Shown here piece by piece: positions 47,223-56,564 of a DNA stretch of 64,000 nucleotides. The DNA is taken from NCBI RefSeq assembly GCF_023516215.1, contig NZ_CP097349.1, positions 1,488,001 through 1,552,000 on the forward strand. The letters are read 5' to 3'. The notes under the pieces are model-generated. The model was not told the origin of the DNA. It did no database searches and saw nothing but the letters and a program-made list of their open reading frames with translations. The stretch comes from Cytobacillus pseudoceanisediminis. Its GTDB lineage: Bacteria > Bacillota > Bacilli > Bacillales > Cytobacillaceae. Position 1 is the first letter of the stretch. Every line of letters starts with the position of its first letter. A program made the translations under genes and the position numbers.

Positions 47223-47555
47223 TTCACCAGCTTTCGCAGTAAATTTGTTTGTACTGAGGAATAAAATATTATTTGGTAATAATAAATCTTCATTTTTATT
47301 CAAAAAAATTTCATTCATTATTCTTTCTGAAAAAAGGGAAAATCATGTCTTCTAATGCTTGAATGAAAAACATTTATTAGTAATGTTATATATTTATGCA
47401 ATGTCCTTAGCAGAAGAATATAATATTATATAATAGACTGAAAATTCTATTTGTGCAAATTATTCTGCTAGAAGGCGTACCAATATCTTCAAAGTTTAGT
47501 TTGTCCATCATTTTGGGAATAGAGGAGGTACATCACCATTTAGGGAGAGATCATA

Positions 47556-48278
47556 TTGGAAGCAGATTTAGAAATGAACTTATCAGAAAGATTTGAGGCT
47601 GCCTTTAACCGTATTCACAAAGCCTTAAAACAATCTGCTAAAAACGCCAGAACAGATAGATTTTATAAACTTATAGAAATACAGAAAAATCATTCGCTGA
47701 TTCGATTATATGAAGATGATTTGCATCAGTTTGCCAAGCTGCGAAATGCCATTGTCCATGAAAAAATAGACCTTGATTATTATATTGCGGAGCCTCATCT
47801 CGAGACGGTAGAAAAGATTGAAAGGATTGCCGGCCATTTTGAAAAGCCAAAAACCGCACTTTCCATAGCTGCAACTCCGGTATTTTATTTTTATGAAGAT
47901 GGCAAGCTAACGGATGTACTGGCCATAATTAATAAATTTTCACACTCCCAATTCCCCATTTACTCGAGAAAAGAGGAATACTCATGGCTATTAACTTCGG
48001 CAGATATCGTGAAATGGATGGCAGAGCACTTTACAGAAGAAACAATCCAGTTGAAAAAGGTGAGAATTAAAGAGCTTTTCAGCAAGAAATCAAAGCATCA
48101 AATCTCGTTTGCAGGCAAACATACATCTATCTTTGAATTAGAGGATATGTTTGAGGACTGCCGAAATAAAAATGAAAAGCTTGAAGGGATCATAGTTACC
48201 GAGAACGGAAAGCCGACTGAAAAACCAAAAGGCATCATAACAGCGTGGGACCTCCTGGAAGCCGATTCAGAAAATTAA
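47556..48278 (+). CDS. CBS-domain protein with N-terminal HEPN-like region
   Basis: 240 residues from a TTG start (GGGAGAG 7 bases upstream). The N-terminal ~90 residues are helical and contain RLYEDDLHQFAKLRNAIVHE, the R/N-x-x-x-H pattern of HEPN/DUF4145-like domains. Residues ~100-230 are two CBS-like halves (FPIYSRKEEYSWLLTSADIVKW; GIIVTENGKPTEKPKGIITAWDLLE) that may sense a nucleotide. It is divergent from pxpB across 333 bases holding an AT-rich palindromic stretch. Function unknown. Confidence 0.65.
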   Translation: MEADLEMNLSERFEAAFNRIHKALKQSAKNARTDRFYKLIEIQKNHSLIRLYEDDLHQFAKLRNAIVHEKIDLDYYIAEPHLETVEKIERIAGHFEKPKTALSIAATPVFYFYEDGKLTDVLAIINKFSHSQFPIYSRKEEYSWLLTSADIVKWMAEHFTEETIQLKKVRIKELFSKKSKHQISFAGKHTSIFELEDMFEDCRNKNEKLEGIIVTENGKPTEKPKGIITAWDLLEADSEN

Positions 48279-48280
48279 AA

Positions 48281-48319
48281 CGCAAAAAAGGTGCAAGCAA
48301 TAGCTGCACCTTTTTTGCC
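48281..48319. terminator. Bidirectional terminator
   Basis: Stem AAAAAAGGTGCA / TGCACCTTTTTT between the CBS gene and the convergent small gene. Confidence 0.85.
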
Positions 48320-48327
48320 GGTTCCGA

Positions 48328-48456
48328 TTATTGCAGCAGTCCCAGACGCATCAGAGTAGACCTATCCTGAATATTCATTCCTGCAGACCTTCTTATAAAT
48401 GTCCCTTTTTTTGCAATGCCAAAGGAATAGCGTGAAGTCGATGTAAACCTGATCAT
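48328..48456 (-). CDS. Small basic hypothetical protein (42 aa)
   Basis: ATG 48456 with an excellent AAGGAGGG 7 bases upstream, stop at 48328, followed by a terminator. The product is basic and Ser/Thr/Arg rich (MIRFTSTSRYSFGIAKKGTF, then IRRSAGMN) with no membrane segment. It is too short for standard ORF thresholds. Unknown; the ribosome site and terminator make it a plausible real gene. Confidence 0.55.
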   Translation of the reverse strand: MIRFTSTSRYSFGIAKKGTFIRRSAGMNIQDRSTLMRLGLLQ

Positions 48457-48600
48457 GGCTTCAGTCCCTCCTTATGAAATTGGCGCTGCATTATTACTTT
48501 CCCGCGATTTTGAATAATAAAACTTTTTTACTGTATAAATTTAAGCCTTCTAAAAAGCCAATAAAGATGATAATATAAACTGATAGTTCAATAGCTAAAT

Positions 48601-48612
48601 CCGTGTACACGG
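48601..48612. promoter_or_regulatory. 12-bp palindrome before the preQ1 riboswitch
   Basis: CCGTGTACACGG is perfectly palindromic and abuts the aptamer. As RNA it would form a short CCGT/ACGG hairpin; as DNA it could be an operator. Confidence 0.3.
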
Positions 48613-48646
48613 TAGAGGTTCTAGCTACCCTCTTTAAAAAACTAAG
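48613..48646 (+). promoter_or_regulatory. preQ1-I riboswitch
   Basis: AGAGGTTCTAGCTACCCTCT followed by TTAAAAAACTAAGG matches the class I preQ1 aptamer (H-type pseudoknot). It controls queCDE by termination. Confidence 0.92.
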
Positions 48647-48683
48647 GAAAACAGGTCTGCTTTCTTAGTGGTCCTGTTTTTCT
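48646..48683 (+). terminator. Riboswitch-controlled terminator of queCDE
   Basis: Stem AAAACAGG / CCTGTTTT with T-rich end. The aptamer's ACTAAGGAAA can alternatively pair with TTTCTTAGT in the loop, giving an antiterminator. Confidence 0.75.
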
Positions 48684-48703
48684 ATTTAAAGGAGAATTTT
48701 TAT

Positions 48704-49363
48704 ATGAAAAATGATAAAGCACTCGTTGTGTTCAGTGGCGGTCAGGATAGTACAACTTGCTTATTCTGGGCAAAGGAACGTTTTGAAGAAGTGGAAGCCG
48801 TCACTTTTAATTATAATCAGCGTCATAAGCTGGAGATCGAATGTGCACAGCAAATAGCAAAAGAACTGGGGATCAGGCACCACATTCTAGATATGTCCCT
48901 ATTGAATCAGCTGGCACCAAATGCACTAACCCGTGATGAGATTAAAGTAAAGGATGGGGAGGAAGGCGGGCTTCCATCCACATTTGTGCCTGGGAGAAAC
49001 CTTTTATTCCTGTCATTTGCTGGTGTGCTGGCCAGTCAGATTAATGCAAAGCATATTATAACCGGGGTGTGTGAAACAGATTTCAGCGGCTACCCAGACT
49101 GCAGGGATATTTTTATAAAATCATTGAATGTCACCCTTAATCTATCAATGGATGAACAGTTTGTGATCCATACACCATTAATGTGGCTCAACAAAGCAGA
49201 GACATGGAAGCTGGCAGATGAATTAAATGCCCTTGATTATGTGCGTGAGAAAACACTGACATGCTATAACGGAATTCCGGCTGATGGCTGCGGTGAGTGT
49301 CCAGCATGCCATTTAAGGAAAAATGGCCTTGAAGAATACCTCAAGGAAAAGGAGGAGCTTTAA
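48704..49363 (+). CDS. queC: 7-cyano-7-deazaguanine synthase QueC
   Basis: 219 residues from ATG 48704 (AAAGGAG upstream). PP-loop [53 protein letters not shown] and the zinc site [13 protein letters not shown]. Converts CDG to preQ0 with ATP and ammonia in the queuosine pathway. Confidence 0.96.
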   Translation: MKNDKALVVFSGGQDSTTCLFWAKERFEEVEAVTFNYNQRHKLEIECAQQIAKELGIRHHILDMSLLNQLAPNALTRDEIKVKDGEEGGLPSTFVPGRNLLFLSFAGVLASQINAKHIITGVCETDFSGYPDCRDIFIKSLNVTLNLSMDEQFVIHTPLMWLNKAETWKLADELNALDYVREKTLTCYNGIPADGCGECPACHLRKNGLEEYLKEKEEL

Positions 49364-49366
49364 GCC

Positions 49367-49843
49367 ATGTACGGTTTCAGGATTGTTGATAAACTGCAGA
49401 AGATAAATGAGGATATCAAACCCGATCAGCTGAAATACCACCATAAGCGTGTAATGGTCAGCAAGGAATTCACTTTTGATTCAGCCCATCATCTGCATTG
49501 CTATGAAGGCAAATGCAAAAACCTGCATGGGCACACCTACAAGGTGATTTTTGGCATAAGCGGATTCGTGGATGACAGAGGATTAATGATTGATTTCGGC
49601 GACATTAAAAAAATTTGGAAAAACGAAATTGAAATATTCCTTGACCACAAGTATCTGAATGAAACGCTGCCGCCAATGAATACGACAGCAGAGAATATGG
49701 TTGTCTGGATTTATGAAAAAATGGCACAAAGCCTCCAAAACAGAAAAGAGCAATATGTTGGTGCAAGAGTAGAATTTGTGCGCCTTTTTGAAACTCCTAC
49801 AAGCTATGCGGAAGCAAGAAGGGAGTGGATGGAGGTTGAGTAA
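49367..49843 (+). CDS. queD: 6-carboxy-5,6,7,8-tetrahydropterin synthase QueD
   Basis: 158 residues. FTFDSAHHLHCYEGKCKNLHGHTYKV holds the catalytic Cys and zinc His residues (positions ~42-67); MIDFGDIKK, LDHKYLNE and the Glu end VEFVRLFETPTSYAEA complete the motif set. Second enzyme of preQ0 synthesis. Three bases separate it from queC. Confidence 0.95.
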   Translation: MYGFRIVDKLQKINEDIKPDQLKYHHKRVMVSKEFTFDSAHHLHCYEGKCKNLHGHTYKVIFGISGFVDDRGLMIDFGDIKKIWKNEIEIFLDHKYLNETLPPMNTTAENMVVWIYEKMAQSLQNRKEQYVGARVEFVRLFETPTSYAEARREWMEVE

Positions 49844-50567
49844 GATTCCTGTTCTCGAAATATTCGGACCAACCATTCAGGGTGAAGGAATGGTGATCGG
49901 CCAGAAAACGATGTTCGTCCGTACAGCAGGATGTGATTATTCATGCAGCTGGTGTGATTCATCCTTTACCTGGGATGGAAGTGCGAAAGACAGCATCCGC
50001 CAAATGGAACCGGATGAAATTTGGAAAGAGCTTAAAGAGCTGGGTGGGGATGGATTTTCCTTTGTGACCATATCCGGGGGTAATCCTGCACTTTTAAAAA
50101 ATTTGAGTGAACTCATTTCTTTGCTCAAAGCAGAAAAAATTAAGATCTGCCTGGAAACACAGGGGAGCCGCTGGCAGGATTGGTTTTATGAAATTGATGA
50201 ACTGACCCTATCCCCAAAACCGCCGAGCTCAGGCATGAAAACAGACTTCGATGTGCTCGGTTATATTGTGAATAATCTTCAGACCAAAAGAAAGGCAGAA
50301 CAGCAGGTCTCACTGAAGATTGTTGTTTTTGATGATAAGGATTATGAATACGCTAAAAACATTCATAAGCGCTATCCCGGTGTTCCGTTTTATCTGCAGG
50401 TGGGAAATGATGACACTGTTACAGCTGACGACCGAAATTTATTGCAGAAACTGCTTGACAAATATGATTGGCTCATTGAAAAAACGATACATGACAATGA
50501 TTTGACAGATGTTAAAGTACTTCCGCAGCTGCATACATATGTATGGGGCAATAAGCGGGGAGTGTAG
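49836..50567 (+). CDS. queE: 7-carboxy-7-deazaguanine synthase QueE (radical SAM)
   Basis: 243 residues from a TTG start at 49836, chosen because GGATGGAGG precedes it and MSKIPVLEIFGPTIQGEG is the family start; it overlaps queD by 8 bases. Radical-SAM cluster motif CDYSCSWCDSSF (C-x3-C-x2-C), ISGGNPAL and LSPKPPSSGMK. Forms CDG from CPH4. A terminator follows, so queF, which reduces preQ0, is not in this operon. Confidence 0.95.
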   Translation: MSKIPVLEIFGPTIQGEGMVIGQKTMFVRTAGCDYSCSWCDSSFTWDGSAKDSIRQMEPDEIWKELKELGGDGFSFVTISGGNPALLKNLSELISLLKAEKIKICLETQGSRWQDWFYEIDELTLSPKPPSSGMKTDFDVLGYIVNNLQTKRKAEQQVSLKIVVFDDKDYEYAKNIHKRYPGVPFYLQVGNDDTVTADDRNLLQKLLDKYDWLIEKTIHDNDLTDVKVLPQLHTYVWGNKRGV

Positions 50568-50578
50568 TATCTGCTAAT

Positions 50579-50605
50579 CCCGCACCAATTGGTGCGGTTT
50601 TTTTG
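50579..50605 (+). terminator. Terminator of queCDE
   Basis: Stem CCGCACCAA / TTGGTGCGG with T8. Confidence 0.9.
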
Positions 50606-50713
50606 TAAAGGATGTTCAACAATTTATGACAGATTCCGAGAAATTTATGATATTATACGTTTGAACTTAACAATACATTAGTGCTGTAAATTTCTATAGA
50701 TAGGGAGAGTTAG

Positions 50714-51820
50714 ATGACAGATAACACCATTATTCGATTTAATTCCGTTACAAAAAGATATGATAATGATCCGCCAGTTTTAAAAAATGTCAGCTTTGAA
50801 ATTGAGCGCGGGAAGTTCTATACCCTTTTAGGGCCATCGGGCTGCGGGAAAACGACCATATTGCGATTGATTGCCGGATTTACTGAACCTTCCGAAGGGG
50901 ACATTTATTTTAATGGGCGAATAATAAATAATGTTCCAGCCAACAAAAGGCAAGTAAACACCGTTTTTCAGGATTACGCTCTATTTCCGCATTTGAATGT
51001 GTATGAAAATATTGCATTCGGTTTAAAAATCAAAAAAATGAAGAATGCCGATATTGAGAGGAAAGTAAAGGAAGCGCTAAGATTTGTAAACCTTGAAGGC
51101 TACGAAAATCGTGAAATCAAAGAAATGTCAGGTGGACAGCGCCAGCGTGTTGCCATCGCGCGTGCCATTGTCAATGAACCAGAGGTTATTCTCCTTGATG
51201 AACCTTTATCCGCACTTGATTTAAAGCTGCGGACCGAAATGCAATATGAGCTGAGGGAACTGCAGAGAAATCTGGGCATTACGTTTATTTTCGTCACACA
51301 TGACCAGGAAGAAGCATTAGCCATGTCAGATGAAATTTTCGTACTTAACAGCGGAAGCATCGAGCAAAGCGGAACTCCTACTGATATTTATGATGAGCCG
51401 ATCAATCGTTTCGTAGCAGATTTTATTGGGGAATCAAATATCGTTGCTGGAACGATGATCCAAGACTATCTGGTGAAGTTTGCCGGCAAATTATTTGAGT
51501 GTGTTGATGGGGGCTTTGAGCCAAACGAAGATGTTGAGATCGTCATCCGCCCTGAAGACCTGGCTATTACCGCACCGGAAGATGGGAAACTGAAGGTACA
51601 AGTTGACTCCCAGCTCTTTAGGGGAGTCCATTATGAAATCAGCTGCTATGACAGCGATGGCAATGAGTGGCTGGTCCATTCAACGAAAAAGGCGACAGTC
51701 GGGGATCAAATTGGCCTTCATTTCGATCCCGAAGCAATACACGTCATGAGGCACGGGGAAACAGAAGAGGAATTTGATAAGCGTCTTGAAGCTTATGAAG
51801 AGGAAAGCCATGAGAACTAA
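50714..51820 (+). CDS. potA: Spermidine/putrescine ABC transporter ATPase PotA
   Basis: 368 residues. Walker [11 protein letters not shown]-loop [16 protein letters not shown], signature [14 protein letters not shown], Walker [12 protein letters not shown] and a C-terminal TOBE domain ([12 protein letters not shown]). GGGAGAG before ATG 50714. First gene of the potABCD unit. Confidence 0.95.
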   Translation: MTDNTIIRFNSVTKRYDNDPPVLKNVSFEIERGKFYTLLGPSGCGKTTILRLIAGFTEPSEGDIYFNGRIINNVPANKRQVNTVFQDYALFPHLNVYENIAFGLKIKKMKNADIERKVKEALRFVNLEGYENREIKEMSGGQRQRVAIARAIVNEPEVILLDEPLSALDLKLRTEMQYELRELQRNLGITFIFVTHDQEEALAMSDEIFVLNSGSIEQSGTPTDIYDEPINRFVADFIGESNIVAGTMIQDYLVKFAGKLFECVDGGFEPNEDVEIVIRPEDLAITAPEDGKLKVQVDSQLFRGVHYEISCYDSDGNEWLVHSTKKATVGDQIGLHFDPEAIHVMRHGETEEEFDKRLEAYEEESHEN

Positions 51821-52613
51821 TTCCCGCAACTTTTATTTAATTCCTTATGTCCTTTGGATTGCTCTCTTTGTAGTAGCGCCATTGCTTCTTGTTCTGTATT
51901 ATTCGTTTTTTGATATTGAAGGGCACTTCACTTTGGAGAATTATAGAAAGTTCTTTACACCCGTTTATTTAAAAATGACTTTAAGCTCCTTTTGGTATGC
52001 CTTTTTAATAACGTTATTTTCATTGCTGATCGCTTATCCGACAGCTTATTTGCTTACTAAGACGAAACATAAGCAGCTGTGGCTCTTATTAATTATACTG
52101 CCATCGTGGATTAATTTGCTTTTAAAAGCCTATGCATTCCTGGGTATCTTTGGAACATATGGTGCAGCGAATAGCTTTTTGGATGCAATGGGAATAGGGG
52201 GCAGGCAAATTCTGTTCACTGATTTCAGCTTTATCTTTGTGTCAGTATACATCTTTCTTCCTTTCATGATTTTGCCGATATTTAATTCTCTGAATGAACT
52301 GAATCCAACCCTTCTTGATGCCAGCAATGATTTAGGCGGGTCTTCCTGGGTAACATTTAAACGCGTAATTTTTCCTTTGACACTTGATGGCGTGAAATCG
52401 GGATGCCAGATCGTCTTTATCCCTGCACTGTCATTATTCATGCTGACAAGGCTGATTGCAGGAAACCGTGTCATCACTCTTGGAACAGCCATTGAACAGC
52501 ATTTCCTTGTGACACAGGACTGGGGAATGGGCTCGACCATTGCCGTATTTCTGATTATCGCAATGGTGTTCATTATGGTGCTGACAGGCAGAAGAAAGCG
52601 GGGGATCCTATAA
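51810..52613 (+). CDS. potB: Spermidine/putrescine ABC transporter permease PotB
   Basis: 267 residues from ATG 51810, overlapping potA by 11 bases (GAGGAAAGCC upstream). Six helices ([20 protein letters not shown] at the start) and the EAA loop around [20 protein letters not shown]. PotB-type features fit the polyamine importer. Confidence 0.93.
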   Translation: MRTNSRNFYLIPYVLWIALFVVAPLLLVLYYSFFDIEGHFTLENYRKFFTPVYLKMTLSSFWYAFLITLFSLLIAYPTAYLLTKTKHKQLWLLLIILPSWINLLLKAYAFLGIFGTYGAANSFLDAMGIGGRQILFTDFSFIFVSVYIFLPFMILPIFNSLNELNPTLLDASNDLGGSSWVTFKRVIFPLTLDGVKSGCQIVFIPALSLFMLTRLIAGNRVITLGTAIEQHFLVTQDWGMGSTIAVFLIIAMVFIMVLTGRRKRGIL

Positions 52614-53416
52614 TGAAAAAGAACAGGAAATGGCCGGCGATTTATTTGGCACTTATCTTTATCATCCTGTACGCCCCGATCTTTTACTTGATATTTTATT
52701 CATTCAACAGCGGAGGGACCATGTATCAATTCGAAGGTTTCACCCTGGATTGGTATCGGGAGCTGTTTGCTGATGCCCGATTACTCATCATTGTCCTTAA
52801 CACCATTATTATTGCCCTTTTATCTGCAGCGATTTCGACCATTATTGGAGTGGCTGGAGGACTAGCCATTGCCTATGCTAGAAAACGCAGAGTGAAAAAT
52901 ACGCTCCTGTCACTGAATAATGTGCTGATTGTCAGTCCGGATGTCATTATAGGCGCCTCGTTTTTGATTCTGTTTACAATGATCGGACTTAAGCTTGGAT
53001 TTGTATCTGTTTTGCTTGCTCACATAGCCTTTAGTGTACCGATTGTTGTGCTGATGGTTTTGCCTAAAATAGAAGAAATGAGCACGTCCATGATTTATGC
53101 AGCCATGGATCTTGGGGCAAGCAGATTCGATGTGCTGACCAAAGTCATTCTCCCTTATATTACTCCTGGAATTTTCGCTGGCTTTTTTATGGCCCTGACG
53201 TATTCCCTGGATGATTTTGCGGTAACTTTCTTTGTTACAGGCAACGGCTTTACCACTTTGTCTGTTGAGATTTATTCACTGGCAAGACGGGGAGTTTCTT
53301 TAAATATTAATGCTTTATCTGCTTTGCTTTTCCTATTTACAATCATTCTGGTAATAGGCTATTACTTTATTACGAAACGAAATGATAAGCCGAATGGAAT
53401 GGGGGTAAGGCAATGA
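52613..53416 (+). CDS. potC: Spermidine/putrescine ABC transporter permease PotC
   Basis: 267 residues, six helices, EAA loop AAMDLGASRFDVLTKVILPY. Its ATG overlaps the potB stop (TAATG), and its own stop overlaps the potD start. Confidence 0.93.
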   Translation: MKKNRKWPAIYLALIFIILYAPIFYLIFYSFNSGGTMYQFEGFTLDWYRELFADARLLIIVLNTIIIALLSAAISTIIGVAGGLAIAYARKRRVKNTLLSLNNVLIVSPDVIIGASFLILFTMIGLKLGFVSVLLAHIAFSVPIVVLMVLPKIEEMSTSMIYAAMDLGASRFDVLTKVILPYITPGIFAGFFMALTYSLDDFAVTFFVTGNGFTTLSVEIYSLARRGVSLNINALSALLFLFTIILVIGYYFITKRNDKPNGMGVRQ

Positions 53417-54486
53417 AGAAGCTTGTTCAGGCACTCGCCGCGGTATTAATTGTTTCATTTGCCTTATTGTACATCGCTTCAGGGCTGAATTCCTCCCAGG
53501 GCTACACAAGCGGAAATACTTTGACCATTTTTAATTGGGGCGACTATATAGATGCAGACTTGGTGGACAAATTCGAACAGGAAACAGGCATAAAAGTCAT
53601 CTATGAGACATTCGATTCCAATGAAGCGATGATGACGAAAATTGAACAGGGCGGCACAGCTTATGATATTGCTGTTCCATCTGAATATGCGATTGAAAAA
53701 ATGAAAGAGGAAGACCTGCTTTTGCCGGTTGATCATTCAAAAATTCCGAACCTGAAATATATCGATCAGCGTTTTATGGACCTGCCTTTTGATCCCGGGA
53801 ATGAATATTCAATTCCCTATTTCTGGGGTACTGTCGGAATTCTTTATAACACCGATATTTTAGGAGATAAAAAAATCACAAGCTGGAATGATTTATGGGA
53901 CCCTGAATTAAAGAACCAGATCCTGCTGATAGATGGGGCAAGGGAAGTAATGGGCATGGGTCTCAACAGTCTCCATTATTCGCTGAATGACAAAAATAGA
54001 GACCATTTGGTCGAAGCTAAACAAAAGCTCGATAGTCTTACTCCTAACATTAAAGCCATTGTCGGTGATGAAATCAGAATGCTGATGGAAAATGATGAAG
54101 CCGGCATTGGGGTGGTCTGGTCCGGCACGGCTCAGGAACTCATGTGGGAGAAGGATAATCTGGAATATGTACTTCCGGAAGAAGGCTCCAATCTTTGGTT
54201 TGATAATATGGTCATCCCTAAGACTGCCAAAAACCCGGAAGCAGCCCACCAGTTTATGAATTTCATCCTTGACCCGGAAAATGCGGCACAAAATACAGAA
54301 TACGTTGGATATTCAACGCCGAATAAAGAAGCGCTGAAATATATGGACGAAGAAACAATTTCAGATGAACGATTCTATCCGGATGAAGAAATGACAGCTC
54401 GGCTGGAGGTTTATGAGAACCTGGGAAAAAGAATGCTTGCTTATTATAACGAGCTTTTCCTTGAATTTAAAATGCATAAAAAATAA
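53413..54486 (+). CDS. potD: Spermidine/putrescine-binding protein PotD
   Basis: 357 residues. N-terminal export signal (VQALAAVLIVSFALLYIASG), no lipobox Cys in the usual position. Binding-protein motifs: LTIFNWGDYIDADLVDKFEQ, YDIAVPSEYAIEKM, IPYFWGTVGILYNTDI and GVVWSGTAQELMW. Provides substrate to PotBC at the outer face. Confidence 0.94.
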   Translation: MKKLVQALAAVLIVSFALLYIASGLNSSQGYTSGNTLTIFNWGDYIDADLVDKFEQETGIKVIYETFDSNEAMMTKIEQGGTAYDIAVPSEYAIEKMKEEDLLLPVDHSKIPNLKYIDQRFMDLPFDPGNEYSIPYFWGTVGILYNTDILGDKKITSWNDLWDPELKNQILLIDGAREVMGMGLNSLHYSLNDKNRDHLVEAKQKLDSLTPNIKAIVGDEIRMLMENDEAGIGVVWSGTAQELMWEKDNLEYVLPEEGSNLWFDNMVIPKTAKNPEAAHQFMNFILDPENAAQNTEYVGYSTPNKEALKYMDEETISDERFYPDEEMTARLEVYENLGKRMLAYYNELFLEFKMHKK

Positions 54487-54488
54487 AG

Positions 54489-54519
54489 TGCTGCCAGGAT
54501 CAATTCCTGGCAGTTTTTG
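54489..54519 (+). terminator. Terminator of potABCD
   Basis: Stem CTGCCAGGA / TCCTGGCAG with T5. Confidence 0.9.
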
Positions 54520-54572
54520 CATTGGAACTGTTTTAAAGAATCAGGGAATGCTAGCTCAAAGGAGGATGGAAA

Positions 54573-55346
54573 ATGAAAATATTCATCAGTATATTTTTAT
54601 TGATTTTTTCATTCGCAAGTATAGGGAATTCCATAAGTGCTGCCCCGCTAAAACCTGAATTGGCGATTGTCATTGACGATCTGGGAAACAACATGAAGGG
54701 AACAGCAGAAATGATGGAGCTTCCGGTGACCTTAACAGTTGCCATCATGCCTTTCATGCCAACGACAAAAGAAGATGCAGAACTGGCAAGTGAAAATGGA
54801 CATGAAGTGATCGTTCATATGCCAATGGAGCCGAAAAGAGGAAAGAGGAGCTGGCTTGGTCCGGGGGCAATCACAACAGATTTAACTGATGAAGAAATCC
54901 GCAGCAGGGTAGAGAGTGCCATCAAAGAAGTGCCGCATGCGGTCGGGATGAATCACCATATGGGTTCAAGAGCCACTGAGAATGAGCGGGTCATGAGAAT
55001 TGTCCTTAAAGTATGCAAAGAACACGGATTATTTTATCTTGACAGCAAAACAACCGGCAAAAGCGTCGTCGGCAAACTGGCAAAAGAAATCGGTGTACCA
55101 TATGTAGAAAACAATATTTTCTTCGATGACATATACACTACTGCCCATATTACAAAACAGGCTGACAGACTTGCAGAAAAACTGGTGAAAAATGAACGCA
55201 TTATCGCAATTGGCCATGTCGGCATCACAGGTACAAAGATGGTTAATGTGCTTAAAGAGTATATACCTGTTTATAAAGAGAAAGCAGAAATAGTGCCGCT
55301 CTCAGAACTGATTCCAGGCTATGAACTTATTGACGAAGGTCCTTGA
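54573..55346 (+). CDS. Divergent polysaccharide deacetylase family protein (YibQ-like)
   Basis: 257 residues with a signal peptide (IFISIFLLIFSFASIGNS). Motifs of the divergent deacetylase group: LAIVIDDLGNN, LTVAIMPFMPTT, HEVIVHMPMEPK, GMNHHMGSRAT, FYLDSKTT and IAIGHVG. The metal site uses DD and HxxxxS-like residues as in the NodB fold. Acts outside the membrane on an unknown glycan. GGAGG before ATG 54573. Confidence 0.88.
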   Translation: MKIFISIFLLIFSFASIGNSISAAPLKPELAIVIDDLGNNMKGTAEMMELPVTLTVAIMPFMPTTKEDAELASENGHEVIVHMPMEPKRGKRSWLGPGAITTDLTDEEIRSRVESAIKEVPHAVGMNHHMGSRATENERVMRIVLKVCKEHGLFYLDSKTTGKSVVGKLAKEIGVPYVENNIFFDDIYTTAHITKQADRLAEKLVKNERIIAIGHVGITGTKMVNVLKEYIPVYKEKAEIVPLSELIPGYELIDEGP

Positions 55347-55348
55347 AC

Positions 55349-55600
55349 TAAAGCGGAAGCTCCTTGATCAGGGTAAACGTCAACTAAAAACCGCCACGTC
55401 CTGTGGCGAACGTTGAAGCCGGCACATCCTGTGCAAGTCCGACAGGCATATGACGAATCACGCAGGAAACCTTCCAAAGCAGCTTTGGTCGGGCGATGTA
55501 TCCGATGACGAAGCGTTCCTTGTCCTGATTTCTGGAGTGATTTGGCTTATGACCCGAGGGGCTAGGCGCTGGAGGTAGATGCAATCTTTCCACAGAGTGA
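55349..55600. repeat. Interspersed hairpin-rich repeat (copy 2)
   Basis: Non-coding, from AAGCGGAAGCTCC to AGGCGCTGGAGG. Internal hairpins: GCCACGTCCTGTGGC, GCACATCCTGTGC, CCAAAGCAGCTTTGG. It shares the 'AGCGGAAG' end and the GCCAC-GTGGC hairpin with the element at 19.2 kb (inverted orientation). It follows the deacetylase gene directly. Confidence 0.65.
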
Positions 55601-55635
55601 TTCACACAGTTCCATTTTATAATTTACTATAAATA

Positions 55636-55669
55636 AAAGCTGCAAGCCTGGTGTGGTTTGCAGCTTTGT
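55636..55669. terminator. Terminator-like hairpin
   Basis: Stem AAAGCTGCAA / TTGCAGCTTT in a gene-free region. Confidence 0.6.
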
Positions 55670-55723
55670 TCATGGTGTGTAATAAAACGGTGCAATGGTG
55701 AAATACGGCTTAAATCCTAAAAG

Positions 55724-55790
55724 GTGGCCGCCCACATTCCGGTCTGGTTAGTCCCGCAACGAAGCGATGTTAGAAGAGGTGGGCGACCGT
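55724..55790 (+). other. Structured non-coding segment (candidate RNA)
   Basis: CGCCCAC at about 55730-55737 pairs exactly with GTGGGCG at about 55780-55786, enclosing GC-richer sequence (CCGGTCTGG; CCCGCAACGAAGCG). GC content is clearly higher than around it. No known RNA family is recognised and no coding frame explains it. It may equally be a mobile-element remnant. Confidence 0.3.
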
Positions 55791-55820
55791 GAATATAGTA
55801 TATGCAGTGATGCAAAAAGG

Positions 55821-56153
55821 ATGCAGCAAAACTTCCCTGAATACAGGAAGGTTTTGTATGATCTTACTGAACTTGTGTGGCATGGGTGTCCGGCACCTTT
55901 TTAAAAGAGATACATCATTGTAACAATGATAAGGGTTAGAATGACCGAGAAAAAAGATGCCTGAGATGTTAATGGATTTTGCTGTTGAAATGGCAAAGAT
56001 GGTGCATTTATTTCTTTTGAGAAAAGGGAGCAGGCATGGAAAACGTTTTATCACGAGCTTAAGGATTTGAAAAAGGTGAAGCATCCTCATTAAAAGAAAT
56101 TGCCAATCGGGGCTGCTGCAAAAGAATTGGAAAATGCAATACTCTCTGAATAA
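55821..56153 (+). pseudogene. Decayed gene of unknown family
   Basis: Protein-like pieces in shifting frames: MQQNFPEYRKVLYDLTELVW from 55821, then PEMLMDFAVEMAK, then DGAFISFEKREQAWKTFYHE with LKDLKKVKHP, then LKEIANR, and KELENAILSE to a stop at 56153. At least four shifts and one stop are needed to join them within 330 bases. This is much denser than the single homopolymer shifts elsewhere, so this looks like real decay. Helical, charged, no recognised family. Confidence 0.4.
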
Positions 56154-56288
56154 AAATATCCATCCACTGCAAAACATAACATTGTCAGAACTGTAAAAAG
56201 TGCGGCAATGTTTTTTTCATTTACTCATGATTTTGTCCCGGTTGTTAGGGGTATGTAAATATTAAATTAACAGGAAGGGGTGAATTGC

Positions 56289-56441
56289 ATGCTTTGGACT
56301 ATAGCAGGTATTTTGCTTGTATTATGGATACTCGGATTAATATTTAAAGTAGCAGGAGGCATCATTCATATACTGCTGGTAATAGCAGCGATCATCTTTG
56401 TTGTAAACTTTATAAGAGGCCGTGCATCCGGCAGGGGATAA
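56289..56441 (+). CDS. Small Lmo0937/DUF5670-type membrane protein (50 aa)
   Basis: ATG 56289 with GGAAGGGG upstream. The sequence opens MLWTIAGILLVLWILGLIF, continues with a second hydrophobic segment (HILLVIAAIIFVVNFI) and ends in a basic tail (RGRASGRG), the pattern of the short Lmo0937 family, which is often stress induced. Own terminator follows. Confidence 0.8.
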   Translation: MLWTIAGILLVLWILGLIFKVAGGIIHILLVIAAIIFVVNFIRGRASGRG

Positions 56442-56444
56442 ATG

Positions 56445-56475
56445 AAAAAGCCTTCAGATTTTGGAGGCTTTTTTA
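56445..56475 (+). terminator. Terminator after the 50-aa gene
   Basis: Stem AAAAGCCTTC / GGAGGCTTTT (imperfect) with T-rich tail. Confidence 0.75.
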
Positions 56476-56564
56476 AAGTTAATGTATTTGATCCATCACG
56501 ATTAAGCTACCCTGTGCTGGCGATCATTTATTTTCGGAAAGATTCCCATTCAATGAATATGGAG

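Noticed and set aside
55384..55605. 73-residue minus-strand ORF
   Set aside because: It lies wholly inside the interspersed repeat and reads its hairpins; no ribosome site.
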